Assembly (NCBI GenBank): GCA_018398815.1
Contig: CM031595.1
Location: 51,041,489 to 51,105,488 of the forward strand
Origin: Conus ventricosus
Lineage: Eukaryota > Mollusca > Gastropoda > Neogastropoda > Conidae
Direction of reading: 5' to 3'
DNA length: 64,000 nucleotides
The position numbers were made by a program, and so were the translations under genes. Positions 40,470-47,960 of this stretch are shown here, in pieces; positions within the stretch are counted from its first letter, which is position 1, and the number at the start of each line of letters is the position of its first letter. The notes under the pieces are model-generated. The model had not been told where the DNA came from. It saw only the letters and a program-made list of their open reading frames with translations, and searched no databases.

Positions 40470-43400
40470 CACACACACCACACATAATGCTGAACAATTA
40501 AGTAGTGCGGGAAAAAACAAGTGCAGGCTAGCAATTCTTCAGTCATTAAAAGTAATGACTTGCAAAGATATATGTATGTGTGTGTTTTTGTGTGTGTGTG
40601 TATGTGTAACAGATATGGTTATTGTTGTTGTTGCAGTTGTCAAGCTTCTGCAAGTGCTGAGGAGTCAGATGAATGTGCCCCTGAGTCTGACTGGGGCCCC
40701 TGAGTCTTGCTTCTGCTGTTCCGCTGGCTCTGCAAAGCACACCATGTTTGTCTGCAAACATGTGCCGATTCCATCACTGATGCACCCTAAGGAAATGTCT
40801 GCAACTTGGTCGTCTTCCACTTGTCTGGAAAATTTCTTCCTCCAAAGTTCAACAGCTGCAACAAATGGTTCTGTCATAAATCTAGTCATGCTTATTTTAT
40901 TTTGGTTTAAAAAAAGTTGATTTTCTATTTCAACAAGAAATGAAAATTACACGGTTGTTTTATCAGCTTTTCATCTTTATCACCCCTTGTTATGAAATGA
41001 CAATGTTATTGCTGTCTTGCTTTTGCATGCGCTGACAGGTTTTTACATGAACTGCTCTTAAGCTAGTTTTTATAAACATTTTCATCTGCAGAACTTGTCT
41101 TCTTTTCTTTTATTCTTACGCACTCGCATGTGTGTGTGTTGTGTGTGTGTGTGTGTGTGTTGGGGTGTGTGTGTGTGTGTGTGGTGTGTGTGTGAGAGAG
41201 AGAGAGACAGACAGACAGACACACACACACACACACACATACACTGGCACCCTCACACACACACACACACACACAACACACACACACACACACACACACA
41301 TACGCATGCAAAAGAAAACAATGCAAAATACAAATGCAAATCTATAATAGGGCATGGGTCTGTGCGCACCCACGACGTACGGCGAGGACTATTCACCGAA
41401 TCGCCTTATAAAAGACCATGGGTGGTGTGCACCCACGATGTAAAGGCGAGGACTATTCACCGAATCGCCTATATAACGACCATGGGTGTGTGTGCACCCA
41501 CGATGTACGGCGAGGGCTATTCACCGAAACGCCTATATAACGACCATGGGTGTGTGCGCACCCACGATTTACGCGTTGAGTTTTTTGGCGACGTACGGGA
41601 AGGGTTAAGACTTCATCTTCAGATTTAAACTCACCAGTAGTCAGGTGAAGTATTTACTTGGTTGTATATACATTTTGTGTGTGTGTGTGTGTGCAGAAAT
41701 TTAAGCAGAGAAGGAACTATTTGTTCAGGAACATGCTTTGGTAGAGAAAGACTCTGAGAGATTGCAGAAAGAGATCCTGAACAGTGGTGAGTTTGTTTAA
41801 ATTTGTACTTTCAATTTTTGTATCTTTCCGTTTCCCTTTCAAAAATTAAGGAAGACATGGTGATTACATAGAAGATATTTAACAGTGTGTTTTACTGAAT
41901 TACTAATTTATGCCTGTTGGCAGACATCAGAGGATTCCACCCTTTCTATTTTTTTTACCTCTTTCATTTTCAAAAATGAAATTTAAAAAAATCCTGTGTG
42001 AAAATTCCAAACTTTCAGCATACCATTCGCACTTCTAACCGCTCAACCACAGCAGCTTTTGGCTAAAGTGATAGTTTTAATATTGTTTTTACTGCACAGC
42101 TTTCCTTTCAGTCATGGAGATGCCTGCATGGGAAGCAATGGAGGTTGGGCTAAGCACCAGTCTCAGCTGTTCAGATCAGTGGCATTTTTCCCTTTTTTTT
42201 AAAGGAGAAAGTAGAAATCAACTGCACTCCCCCCCCCCCCCCCCCCCCCCCCCCCAGCAAGCACAGTTTATCTGCAGAAGTTTTTATGAGGTTTATACAG
42301 TGAGGGTAAGGTTAAGATGAGGATTAGGGGTTTGAGTTAGGTTAGGGTAAGATTAAGATCAGGGTTAGTGTCATGCATTCTGGAGTTGCAGAGTTCGTTT
42401 TCTGACAAAGTACCCATCTCTGCGCTGCAGTTGTGATAACTTTTGCGAAAATACGGGAAAAGAAGAGATTGTAATTCTTTTCATTGTGCACCTTGGAGGA
42501 CACCAGCTATGGAGTTTCAGCTACTTCAGTGTTTTTGATCATTCTCTTTCAAATGTATGGAAGAGCTTGAAATCCCTTAGCACTGTTTCATTAGTGCATA
42601 GACGTAAAGACTAATTGAACTGAAATTTCCCGATCTGAATGTTCAGCGATTTTCACATGACTCACAGAGAGATTTTCATCTGATAAATGATACACCTGTT
42701 TTTCTTTTCTTTCTTAAACTGTTCGCAATCTTGGCGTAAAAATCGTGACCAGTCTGTTTCTGTTAAAGACACGTTTCAAACGTCTGTAAAGTTGCCTTCT
42801 AGAAAATGCATAAAATCAGTTCTGTCCATCACTGTCTCCCTACTGAGGCAACGAAAATGCTGGTGCCCTCTTTCTTCCTTCAGGATGGATTGTTATCTTT
42901 CTCTTTAGCCAGCCTTCCTAAGTGCATATTAGACAGACTTCAACAAATCTAGAGTAATGCTGCCAGAAATCAAACCATGGTTATCTTCTTCATCACTGTC
43001 TTGGCTGGTTACCCATTTCTGACTGAATAAACTACAAGCTATCTAACTATATCTGATGTCAGTGACACTGGACTAAAGTATCTTTCTGATCTCATCCAAA
43101 TCTATAATCCACCCCATTAGTTCTGCTCTTCTGATACTTGACTTCATAGGCTACAACACACCAGAACTAAGACTGGAAGAAAACCCACTTTTTCTTTCTA
43201 AGCTTCAACGACATGGAACAGACTCCCTGACAACCCTGGCATTCTCATTCCTTTTCCCCTTGCAAGTTTGGCCTTAAAACTGATCTCTTCTCTAAGCGAC
43301 AGGTGTGATTGTGGTATGTCATTCAAACACTTTGCACTACTGCGCATGTGTGATAAGTTTAATTAGTGTGCATGTATCTGGAGAGAAATGTGTAAACAGG

Positions 43401-44296
43401 TGTGCTTTTATGTCTGTTTTGATATGCATAGTTTGTTTAGTGCATTTTTGAATGTACATATGTATCATGAAGATTATGTGTTAAGCAGGATGGTGTTTGT
43501 ATGCATGTATTATTGTTATGATTATTGTTATCACTGTATAGCACCAGAGCATTTCTGATAGTGCACTATATAAATTACTCGTTATTATCTATGACTTTAA
43601 AAAAGAAAACGAAAAAAAAGGAATATTTTTCTCAAGAATTGGTGCATGTATCTTAAAATAAATTATGTAAAAATTCTTCTTGAAGAAGTCTGTCTTATTT
43701 TCTCAGTTCTGTTTTTGGAATTTGTGAGCTTTAGTTTTTCAGTGAACATACGTATGTATGTGTGGAACAGTTGGTTGGTGGTTGGGTGTGTTTGCAATAT
43801 TTCTCAGTTTTAAGATGTACACACATTAAACTTAAGTGTTAAGATCTATAGATTAAACAGATCGAAGCATTTTAACCCTTTCACCGCCAGTTGTTCTATT
43901 TTGCATAAATCCCCATCGCCAGCCATTTTTAAAAAAAAAACCTCTTATTTCATACCAGCATATGTGAAACGCGGATATCTCTGGAACTAAACAACTAATT
44001 CTCATGCTGTTTTTTTGTGAAATGGAGCAGATACACTGTATTTTTTAAAAATTATATTATAACATATTAGTCAACAACATTTTCAAATTTATAGTAATTT
44101 CAAGTGTGAAAAAAATGCAAAAAAAAAAAAATGAATGTTATCTTTCTTCTCAGCGTGAAAAAGAAGAAAGCATGCCAAAAAAACTCTGAACAAGGGAGGA
44201 AAAATACTCCACTCGCAAATGAAGACCAGAAAGTATGGTATATCCAACAGAAATATGAAAGAAACAGCCATAAATCCAACTACTCTAATAGCAGGG

Positions 44297-44365
<69 letters not shown>

Positions 44366-47170
44366 TCTTATGCCGAACTGATACACATGAAAGAAAGAAA
44401 AAGGAACACAAACACGCATCCCTTTCACTCTCACTGTTGAAAGCAATATTTTTTTCTGAAAACAAAATCATTCACGTGCCTGTTCGTTTCTTGAACCTGG
44501 GGAGCCATTCAAGCTGATCATAATTCCCACTCAAACACATCTCTGCTGCTCACCTCTGACACGTGTCTGTCGGCCACGCCCCTTCAACCTCGACCTGCAA
44601 GCCAGCTGTGTTTGAAGTTCATTGCCTTTTACTAGTCTTAGCTATTCGTCTTGCTCGCCCCCTCACAACTGTCGGTCACTGCTGGTTGGCTCAATGCCAG
44701 AACACTGGGCACACGCACTCAGCCAGCGTTTGATCTGATCTCTCATTCCGTACCACTTGGCACGCGTCCAATGCCTCACTTTGCAGTAATTCGGTCAAGC
44801 TCTCGCTATCGCATTATGTTTCCTGGTCACTATCTGGGTCTTCTTCATCTGAATCAGGATCAACTGACCGTCTGTTCAATATTTCCAGCACTTGATCTGT
44901 GGTAAATGTACGGCGAGGTCAAGTACATGAAGTGCTTGGTTGTGACGTCATAGTGAATGGAAAAACAATCAGAATGAAATCGATAAAAACACTTGCCTGA
45001 ACAGTGCTCTGATGAAGCAAATGGCTGTGAGCACAGGTCAGGTCATCCCCCAACTATGACGTTTATTGCTGGCTTTCTATCTCATGAACTTGGAGAGTGA
45101 GAGTATCAGGAGTTAGGTAACCCAAGTTGGTCGCATTTCGGCGACGTCAACGGTGAGCCACGTTGTCACAGAAATGCGACGTCGGTGGCTTAAGGGTTAA
45201 GACCCATGCTGGATTGTAGTTCCAACATAACAGGACACTAAAACAAGGGAAATTGTATAGAATTAAAAGACACAGCAATATGTCTTCCCTTTTGTATTCA
45301 AAAAGGACAGAAATCAAAACTTTATCAATTTTAGCTCATTGGCTGTTTATTCTATGCTTGGAATTTTCAAGAGTTGCTTTGTTGAAGATATTTGGTAAAC
45401 TATGTTTTTTAATCTTGATTTGTAAGGAGAAGTAACATAGAAATATTACAGTGAGCTAGAATGGTTAGCTGGAATAGTCACTTCTACCTTATTGCATTCT
45501 GTTTTTTATTGTAGTTGTATGTATCTCTTCATTATTCTAAATTTTTGTTGCAGCTTCTGAGATTCGTAAGGGCGCGACTGCTGAAGCTATGAAGATACGT
45601 TCCATCGCAAAGGCGGACTATGAAAAGAAAGTTCAGACATCATATGCTGAAGCATTCAAGAAAATGTATCAACGGCTAAACATTACACAGGAGGATCACA
45701 AACTGTCTTTAATGTATATCAGGGCATTGGAGGGTATATCTGACCATCTGTATAATCTCAACTTCGAACAGTTGACGAGTTATGGCTGACTGGAATCACT
45801 GTAGATTTGTTTGGCAGAGATCTTCGGTTACCTTTTTGTTTATTCTTCAACTCTACTTTCCTTATCAGCAGGATTTTGGGAAAATTATACCCTCCTGACA
45901 ACCGATCTTCTACAACAGAGATTATGAGCAGCCTGTCCTTGGAGCCAGAGACTAAAAAGGACATTAATCTTTACCTTGCAGATTGACTAATGTGAGGAGG
46001 TTTGGCTTATACACGTGTGCCTCTTTTCAATCTGAATTATGTTGTTGAGACTTTCTAGCTGTTTATGGGCAGATGTTGATGAGATTTGTGCTTAGACTTA
46101 GTTTGCAATGTTGCTAGACAGCATAATGGTAAAGGGTGAAAATATTAGCATGCCCATTGCGTTGGAGGCCTAAAGATGATTTTGTTGTTGTTGGTAATAC
46201 CAAGCCTTTGTGTATGGTTTTATTCATGATCAATTGGAATGAGATTAGTGAATGTTCCAAATCACATTCATGCAAGCTTTATTGCTTAATTTACAATTAA
46301 CTTGTGTTTGAACACAAATTGTTAGAGAGAGAAAAGTGAAATGTCTTATAGTCTCAAATTTTGGTACCTGGTTATTGTTTTCATTTGATGTTTTGGGTTT
46401 TTTCCCAGTTCTAGGAGGTATACAAGAGAGAGAGAGAGAGAGTAAGAAAGTTAACGAAACAAGAAAATGCAATATTTTTCTTTATAGTATTGTGAATGGG
46501 TATCTTTCTGTATTGTGCGTGTTGACCCGCATCTTCATTTGTTTTTCCTTTTGAAATTGTGATAATGACTTACACATTTTTAAACATTTACAATGAAATA
46601 TTGATATATAGCTGTTAAGTTTTTTTAATACTACATGTGATTCTTTCATACATTTTCTACAATACTGATGATGATGTTGATGAATAGAATATTGAGCAGT
46701 GCCTCACTTTTTAGAACAAACTTTTTATGAGTAGGTACAGAGGAAATTTTACACTTTTTTTTCATGTATTAGTGTAGGTGGATTTGTATCGCCATTTTGC
46801 AAATGTTTCAGTTGTATTTTAAACCAACTTCTGTTTTAGTTATGCTAAACAGAAAATGCATCCACCATTTCTTGAAATCCATGATATTCAACAGAAGTGC
46901 AACAGATCAAGCTGTTTTCCTTTTTCATTATTATCATGTGTGGATAAGTTTTAATTCTTTTGGTTTTTCCTGTTGGTGCCCTTCCTGTGATACAAAACAA
47001 TGGTAGACCTGCCTTTGGCCCGATCTTATTTCCGTCATGTTCCTTTTCTGTTTACAAAGAGATCTGTCCACACTTGTTCACTTGTTGCATGTTTGTGATT
47101 TTTTTTTCAGTGATCAGTCATAATCAAAAGACACTGTTTTGAGTGGATAATAAATGAGAAAATACTGACA
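14416..47170 (+). CDS. Single-pass membrane protein with SPFH/band-7-like domain (multi-exon gene)
   Basis: Coding exons inferred from frame and GT-AG borders are 14451-14646, 15172-15292, 25844-25964, 27048-27150, 27804-27957, 30083-30278, 30522-30701, 31518-31698, 38712-38726 joined to 41609-41644, 41697-41786 and 45554-45789, about 540 residues. The order is: acidic N-terminus; one hydrophobic helix (exon 5); an SPFH-like core with a YYPGCYLLTP strand, an IFTSDRLSFSLQISLQY block and helices (exons 6-7); a cysteine-rich insert (exon 8); and a charged helical tail (exons 10-11). SPFH proteins scaffold membrane microdomains; the exact role here is unknown. Junction phases agree for exons 1-2 and 3-9. 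The phase between exons 2 and 3 disagrees, so an exon may be missing from the 10.5-kb intron. Three single-base breaks and a piggyBac insertion in exon 9 disrupt this copy. The gene name is not recognised. Confidence 0.75.
14451..14646 (+). CDS. exon 1 of coding region: acidic N-terminus
   Basis: The ATG at 14451 starts MASKDKYPYYEGG. It is the first ATG after a splice acceptor at 14415, so at least one 5' untranslated exon probably lies upstream. About 65 residues are rich in D/E, with LDEVEVDIEGN and DETETDAVGVDEDGN. No signal peptide is present, which fits a cytosolic N-terminus. The donor is GTACGT at 14647, phase 1. Confidence 0.8.
14834..15002. mobile_element. SINE tail fragment with target duplication
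   Basis: ACATAGGGTTT occurs at about 14825 and again at about 15005. The insert carries TGGCGGGGTAATCAAAAACG and ends in (ACA)n. This GGCGGGG..AAAACGGTCA phrase is common in molluscan tRNA-derived SINE bodies, from my recollection of such repeats. The tRNA head is missing. Confidence 0.6.
15172..15292 (+). CDS. exon 2: charged linker
   Basis: It follows a TTGTCACAG acceptor and encodes SSYDLSPEERQSLQKRQDD and a KKKKK cluster. The phase from exon 1 is consistent. The donor at 15293 gives phase 2, whereas exon 3 opens in phase 0. An upstream GTGAAG donor after GATCAA would give phase 0 and may be the true one; otherwise an exon is missing. Confidence 0.7.
15400..15950. repeat. degenerate ~65-70-bp minisatellite, about seven units
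   Basis: A phrase close to TGGATAACCATAATAGCAGA, followed by TCTTTGCATTGATGAGATCT and a T-rich spacer, recurs near 15530, 15595, 15657, 15742, 15800, 15865 and 15925. Units differ by substitutions and small indels. The block lies in the large intron. Confidence 0.75.
16187..16252. repeat. (CA)n microsatellite
   Basis: A pure CA run in the large intron. From 16253 to 17768 I see no gene. Confidence 0.95.
17769..19708 (-). mobile_element. non-autonomous piggyBac-like element A
   Basis: The left end reads TTAACCCGCTCACTGCC and the right end, on the opposite strand, TTAACCTGAAGAGTGCC, similar but diverged. On the minus strand at about 19455-19290 a short frame continues after the SINE-free junction as AEQALLIIFDKDNNLLFNDL and an acidic run, like the N-terminal region of PGBD-type transposases. 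No catalytic domain is present. A SINE is nested inside. The ends are the weakest of the four elements. Confidence 0.55.
18431..19283 (-). mobile_element. long tRNA-derived SINE (853 bp)
   Basis: A 14-bp duplication TAACTGACGAATAT flanks it at 18417-18430 and 19284-19297. On the minus strand the head contains TGGCGAAGTGGTTAGCG (A box) and GGTTCGAATCC (B box), a serine-type tRNA relic. A body of about 400 bp, an internal A run (18905-18913 on the plus strand as T) and a second body of about 460 bp ending in an A tail (T run at 18431) follow. A second copy with the same two-part order is at 57385-58265. Confidence 0.85.
19709..25843. other. large intron, no assigned feature
   Basis: AT-rich intronic sequence. 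I find no convincing exon, tRNA or transposon protein, although a missing exon between exons 2 and 3 could be hidden here. Positions 22070-22850 have a different base composition and could be an unrecognised repeat. Confidence 0.5.
25844..25964 (+). CDS. exon 3: hydrophilic linker
   Basis: The acceptor is TTTGTTTCAG and the donor GTCAGT. The frame reads LAIDSSERGQAGESRSEREP and then DMHDIEMTVIDHPRT. Its phase-1 end fits exon 4 exactly. It is low in hydrophobic residues and probably disordered. Confidence 0.7.
26560..26800. repeat. (CA)n microsatellite, two blocks
   Basis: CA runs at about 26600-26653 and 26703-26771 flank a short non-repetitive segment in the intron between exons 3 and 4. 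Confidence 0.95.
27048..27150 (+). CDS. exon 4: histidine-rich linker
   Basis: The acceptor is CTTGACAG and the donor GTTAGC. It encodes SAEEVPYHRPVASAHSLERG and REEHHTSGKETR. Phases on both sides agree with exons 3 and 5. Confidence 0.75.
27804..27957 (+). CDS. exon 5: transmembrane helix
   Basis: After the TTTCTGTCAG acceptor the frame reads AQRFLHIVDSALSGSSPKK. An uninterrupted run of about 24 apolar residues (LVLITAVVVLVIGG...) follows, ending at VYVEYYE with a GTATAT donor in phase 0. Basic residues before the helix and its position in the protein suggest a type II or membrane-anchored topology with the SPFH-like part following the helix. Confidence 0.8.
28042..29519 (-). mobile_element. 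non-autonomous piggyBac-like element B
   Basis: The ends are TTAACCCTCTTGCATTCG at 28042 and its exact inverted complement at 29519, both including the TTAA target. On the minus strand the interior from 29240 encodes a transposase N-terminus starting MASASASTDADFFDYTKEEL, then an acidic stretch with an in-frame TGA and the GPNHDLPDTDTPLGYF block seen at the start of the PGBD domain. The DDD catalytic core is absent. It lies in the intron between exons 5 and 6. Confidence 0.85.
30083..30278 (+). CDS. exon 6: SPFH-like core, first half (one-base break)
   Basis: It opens in frame with LALAKNRVSGRVNREDVYYP and GCYLLTP. Near 30167 the frame must slip by one missing base to continue as LIRFQGTAHNVKQDLHIFTS and ISLQYFIK. 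Only the slipped reading uses the GTTCGT donor at 30279 in the phase required by exon 7. PG followed by a TPD-type turn, then TSDRLSF and a hydrophobic strand, is the usual opening of a band-7 domain. Read literally, the sequence meets a stop. Confidence 0.75.
30306..30362. repeat. (TG)n(AG)n microsatellite
   Basis: A TG run passes directly into an AG run between exons 6 and 7. Confidence 0.9.
30522..30701 (+). CDS. exon 7: SPFH-like core, helices (one-base break)
   Basis: It encodes PRELGELFTNYAHDYRP, then after one surplus base near 30572 VVESMIESTVKNTAVDFNL and NRSHVERVLRQAVASRLSG. The pattern of a helix with VVES, then a variable strand and an R..VE..LR.A helix is typical of the second half of band-7 domains. 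The surplus base is opposite in sign to the missing one in exon 6. Confidence 0.75.
31380..31510. repeat. (TG)n and a 35-bp tandem duplication before exon 8
   Basis: A TG run at 31381-31411 is followed by two copies of a 35-bp unit containing TTGATTACATGTTTTCAAAC at about 31435 and 31470. They lie just upstream of the exon 8 acceptor. Confidence 0.85.
31518..31698 (+). CDS. exon 8: cysteine-rich insert
   Basis: The frame reads NCCPSCCPRGCSASIDCHSC, then GCSKGIHMELRYFQMGERV and ends at FFARLFC. Ten cysteines fall in about 35 residues. Such a block is unusual within SPFH-like proteins and suggests disulfides or metal binding. Borders are GATGCAG and GTTGGT, phase 1 to phase 2. Confidence 0.75.
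31863..32057. repeat. DIRS left inverted terminal repeat
   Basis: The outer 48 bases are AT-rich and unique to this end. From CCATGTCAGACAATAGC onward the sequence is the inverted complement of 38340-38482, with few differences. Confidence 0.9.
32126..32217. repeat. DIRS internal complementary region
   Basis: Positions 32126-32184 are the inverted complement of the left terminus (31863-31922), and 32178-32217 of the right terminus (38467-38503). The two halves meet at a shared TTTTGG. This is the template thought to align the two ends during circularisation. Confidence 0.9.
32249..32945 (-). pseudogene. DIRS tyrosine recombinase (one frameshift)
   Basis: The first catalytic arginine is seen in ARRRGEIHAL near 32840. 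The second box, HEVRALATSAAF (H-x-x-R), lies near 32440, and a terminal FYLRGIRM supplies a tyrosine near 32350. The order and spacing fit the tyrosine recombinases of DIRS elements, which join the circular intermediate to the target. A surplus C in the C run at about 32460 separates the two halves into different frames. The frame ends at 32249, just before the internal complementary region. Confidence 0.85.
33237..34238 (-). CDS. DIRS RNase H and connection region
   Basis: The frame shows LELYTDASNSGWGAHL (first acidic residue), NILELEAVRLAL (second) and FLFTDNTSVACYIN (third), the RNase H catalytic set that removes the RNA template. It continues with FRPMIDLFCHTGFNH and RLILIAPWWPTQSWF, the block that follows RNase H in DIRS and Ngaro elements. 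The frame is about 333 residues and open. I recognise no methyltransferase domain. Confidence 0.85.
   Translation of the reverse strand: MVRLGHGGVAQPIHPGPRSSHLPPIPGLELYTDASNSGWGAHLESSHASGVWDPLTARLHINILELEAVRLALLQFQSIVAQPICFLFTDNTSVACYINKGGGAHSIGLSLRTEAPPPLVSHAGGHPSRETHSRDSQHPGRLSQPIQVCPPHGMDPQPAYPFNRVEHWFRPMIDLFCHTGFNHRLPVYVSPVPTPRLTPSTPCPFPGPGPHTYAFLPFPILHKVIRKARLERPRLILIAPWWPTQSWFPDLKSLTHEPPLQLNTRWDMLRQPRSGLPHANPQILHLHAWLLCQPGCEHPNPPLERTGPVPSLIPSPSPGPSGTPRPSHVLSQS
34331..35305 (-). pseudogene. DIRS reverse transcriptase
   Basis: Fragments in neighbouring frames give GGWRPILDLSPLN, then ATSIDLKDAYFQI (first catalytic aspartate), then LVYLDDWLVLAPS with the YLDD box. At least one frameshift near 34440 and others near 35000 break the domain. 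It lies directly upstream of RNase H, as expected for one fused polyprotein. Confidence 0.85.
35306..38339 (-). pseudogene. DIRS gag-like region
   Basis: This region, about 3 kb and rich in G on the plus strand, contains many overlapping proline/arginine-rich frames on the minus strand but no single intact one. Its position between the 5' repeat and the reverse transcriptase is where DIRS elements carry a gag-like nucleocapsid gene. Base composition is much more GC-rich than the surrounding intron. I see no diagnostic motif. Confidence 0.5.
38340..38503. repeat. DIRS right inverted terminal repeat
   Basis: Inverted complement of 31911-32057, ending outward in TATGACGCCAAAA at 38503. This is the 5' end of the element in its transcriptional orientation and probably contains its promoter. 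Confidence 0.9.
38712..41644 (+). CDS. exon 9: short exon split by a piggyBac relative
   Basis: A strong acceptor (TTTTACTTTGCAG) ends at 38711. The next 15 bases end in the TTAA target of the element at 38723-41608. Downstream of the second TTAA, positions 41609-41644 continue in the same open frame (TSSSDLNSPVVR) to CAG|GTGAAG. Taking the TTAA once gives a 51-nt exon whose starting phase fits exon 8. If this is right, the insertion interrupts coding sequence. The exon is short and has no motif, so this is an inference. Confidence 0.5.
38925..39075. repeat. left subterminal tandem array of element C
   Basis: Units of about 64 bp contain CGTGGGTGCACACACACCCA, itself nearly palindromic, and CCAAAGAAGGAACTATG. 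About 2.5 units are present. The right end has a related array. Confidence 0.8.
41345..41580. repeat. right subterminal tandem array of element C
   Basis: Units of about 68 bp contain CATGGGTGTGTGCACCCACG and CGAGGACTATTCACCGAATC, about 3.5 copies. The GGGTG...CACCC palindrome is shared with the left array, which suggests transposase-binding sites. Confidence 0.8.
41697..41786 (+). CDS. exon 10: charged helix
   Basis: It follows a TG run ending in GCAG. The frame that fits exon 11 reads KELFVQEHALVEKDSERLQK and ends with EILNS before GTGAGT. The first bases contain an in-frame TAA unless one base is surplus or a nearby AG is used as acceptor. The phase from exon 9 is therefore unresolved. 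Confidence 0.65.
42296..42372. repeat. degenerate GGTTAG-rich tract
   Basis: Variants of GGGTTAG and GGTTAAG recur about eight times after a poly-C run (42229-42255). They resemble an eroded telomere-type repeat but are too irregular to be sure. Confidence 0.45.
42650..43600 (+). mobile_element. L2/CR1-like LINE 3' relic
   Basis: Plus-strand frames in pieces read YLSDLIQIYNPPH, an SSDT block and FNDMEQTP/TTWNRLPDNP, in the order seen in L2/CR1 C-termini. The end at 43540-43575 (TATAGCACCAGAGCATTTCT) resembles the hairpin-like 3' tail of such LINEs. Stops and frameshifts are frequent. The element lies in the intron between exons 10 and 11. Confidence 0.65.
43872..45200 (-). mobile_element. 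non-autonomous piggyBac-like element D
   Basis: The left end is TTAACCCTTTCACCGCC and the right end, read inward, TTAACCCTTAAGCCACCGAC, so the terminal nine bases match and the next are similar. On the minus strand at about 44905-44810 a frame reads FTTDQVLEILNRRSVDPDSD and EEDPDSDQET before a stop, a typical PGBD acidic N-terminus. No catalytic core. A long CA run lies at 44299-44362. Confidence 0.75.
45554..45789 (+). CDS. exon 11: helical C-terminus and stop
   Basis: The acceptor is TTTTTGTTGCAG. The frame encodes ASEIRKGATAEAMKIRSIAK and AYAEAF-like helices, then LNITQEDHKLSLMYIRALEG and ends LTSYG at a TGA. Alternating A/E/K residues followed by a LNIT..E...L.Y.R.L block match the C-terminal helices of prohibitin/band-7-like proteins. 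Confidence 0.85.
45790..47170 (+). promoter_or_regulatory. 3' untranslated region with candidate polyadenylation signal
   Basis: AT-rich non-coding sequence follows the stop codon. AATAAA occurs at 47149-47154 and is the clearest polyadenylation signal on this strand within about 1.4 kb. The true cleavage site is not visible from sequence alone. Confidence 0.5.
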
Positions 47171-47960
47171 TAGGTGAGAGTGTGATTGTACAAAACAGCT
47201 CAGAAACTTAAAATTTTTTTGACTCTTTTTAGGAACAATGAACTATTTCAGAACTTGAAAACATTGACAGCTTTGAATATTTGATTTGTCACAGGCATCT
47301 GTCTACTCTGTGGATAGGTTATTTTCTTCATTCTGTGTTGTGTTGAGTTTCAAAAGAAAGGTAGGTACATATTTACATATATGTAAATCGTCTTTTTTGA
47401 GCCTCTGTTAGTGAAACTGAAAAGTGGTTGTTGTTTTGATGTCTGGGTGTAAATAATGTATTTGTCACTTGTATAGTGCAACAAACTACATTATTTCAGC
47501 TGGACGTACCTATCTTAAATGTTCATTGGGTCAGTCAGTAAGCATGTTTCCTAACCTGTTTTGGGGTGTTGTTTCTGTCTGACATTTTTCTTTTGTATTA
47601 AACCATCAAAAATATGTTCATGTCTTTGTGAATTGTGGCTGCCATAGCAAGTGCAAACTGACTTTAAATGTGATTAGGGGCCTTCATGCATGAAAGTACA
47701 GCTGAAAACAAGAAGTGAATGAAGTGAATATCAGGAATGTCTAAAGTAACAAGATGGACATACCAGCCTACATGTTGTTACCACTTCTGCAAACTCTTAG
47801 AAGTGGTTAGGAACAATATCTTAGCTACGGAAGTATGATGGTCATTGTCAGTGTCCCAGAAAAATGATAGGTCATGTTTTTTTCTTAAATCTGAAAAATC
47901 CAGTCTGTCTGGTTTCCCACTTGTCTGAACTCTGTGTATCAGATATCAAATCATGGAGGA
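47171..47960. other. no assigned feature
   Basis: AT-rich anonymous sequence downstream of the host gene. No coding motif seen. Confidence 0.6.

Larger units (their letters stand above)
38723..41608 (+). mobile_element. non-autonomous piggyBac-like element C (2.9 kb)
   Basis: The ends are TTAACCCTTCCCGTAC at 38723 and its inverted complement ending at 41608. Short transposase-like exons lie on the plus strand: MERLNIFEALNVANGAEPDD (39730-39809, followed by GTAAGT), PEDALNFIQDNTDGD (from about 40084) and ASASAEESDECAPESDW (about 40644). The acidic run fits a piggyBac transposase N-terminus. The DDD core is absent. CA/TG microsatellites occupy 40400-40470 and 41127-41300. It appears to interrupt exon 9 of the host gene. 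Confidence 0.85.

Noticed and set aside
40665..40889. 74-codon minus-strand frame within element C as a gene
   Set aside because: No motif, and it lies opposite the transposase-like exons; treated as noise.
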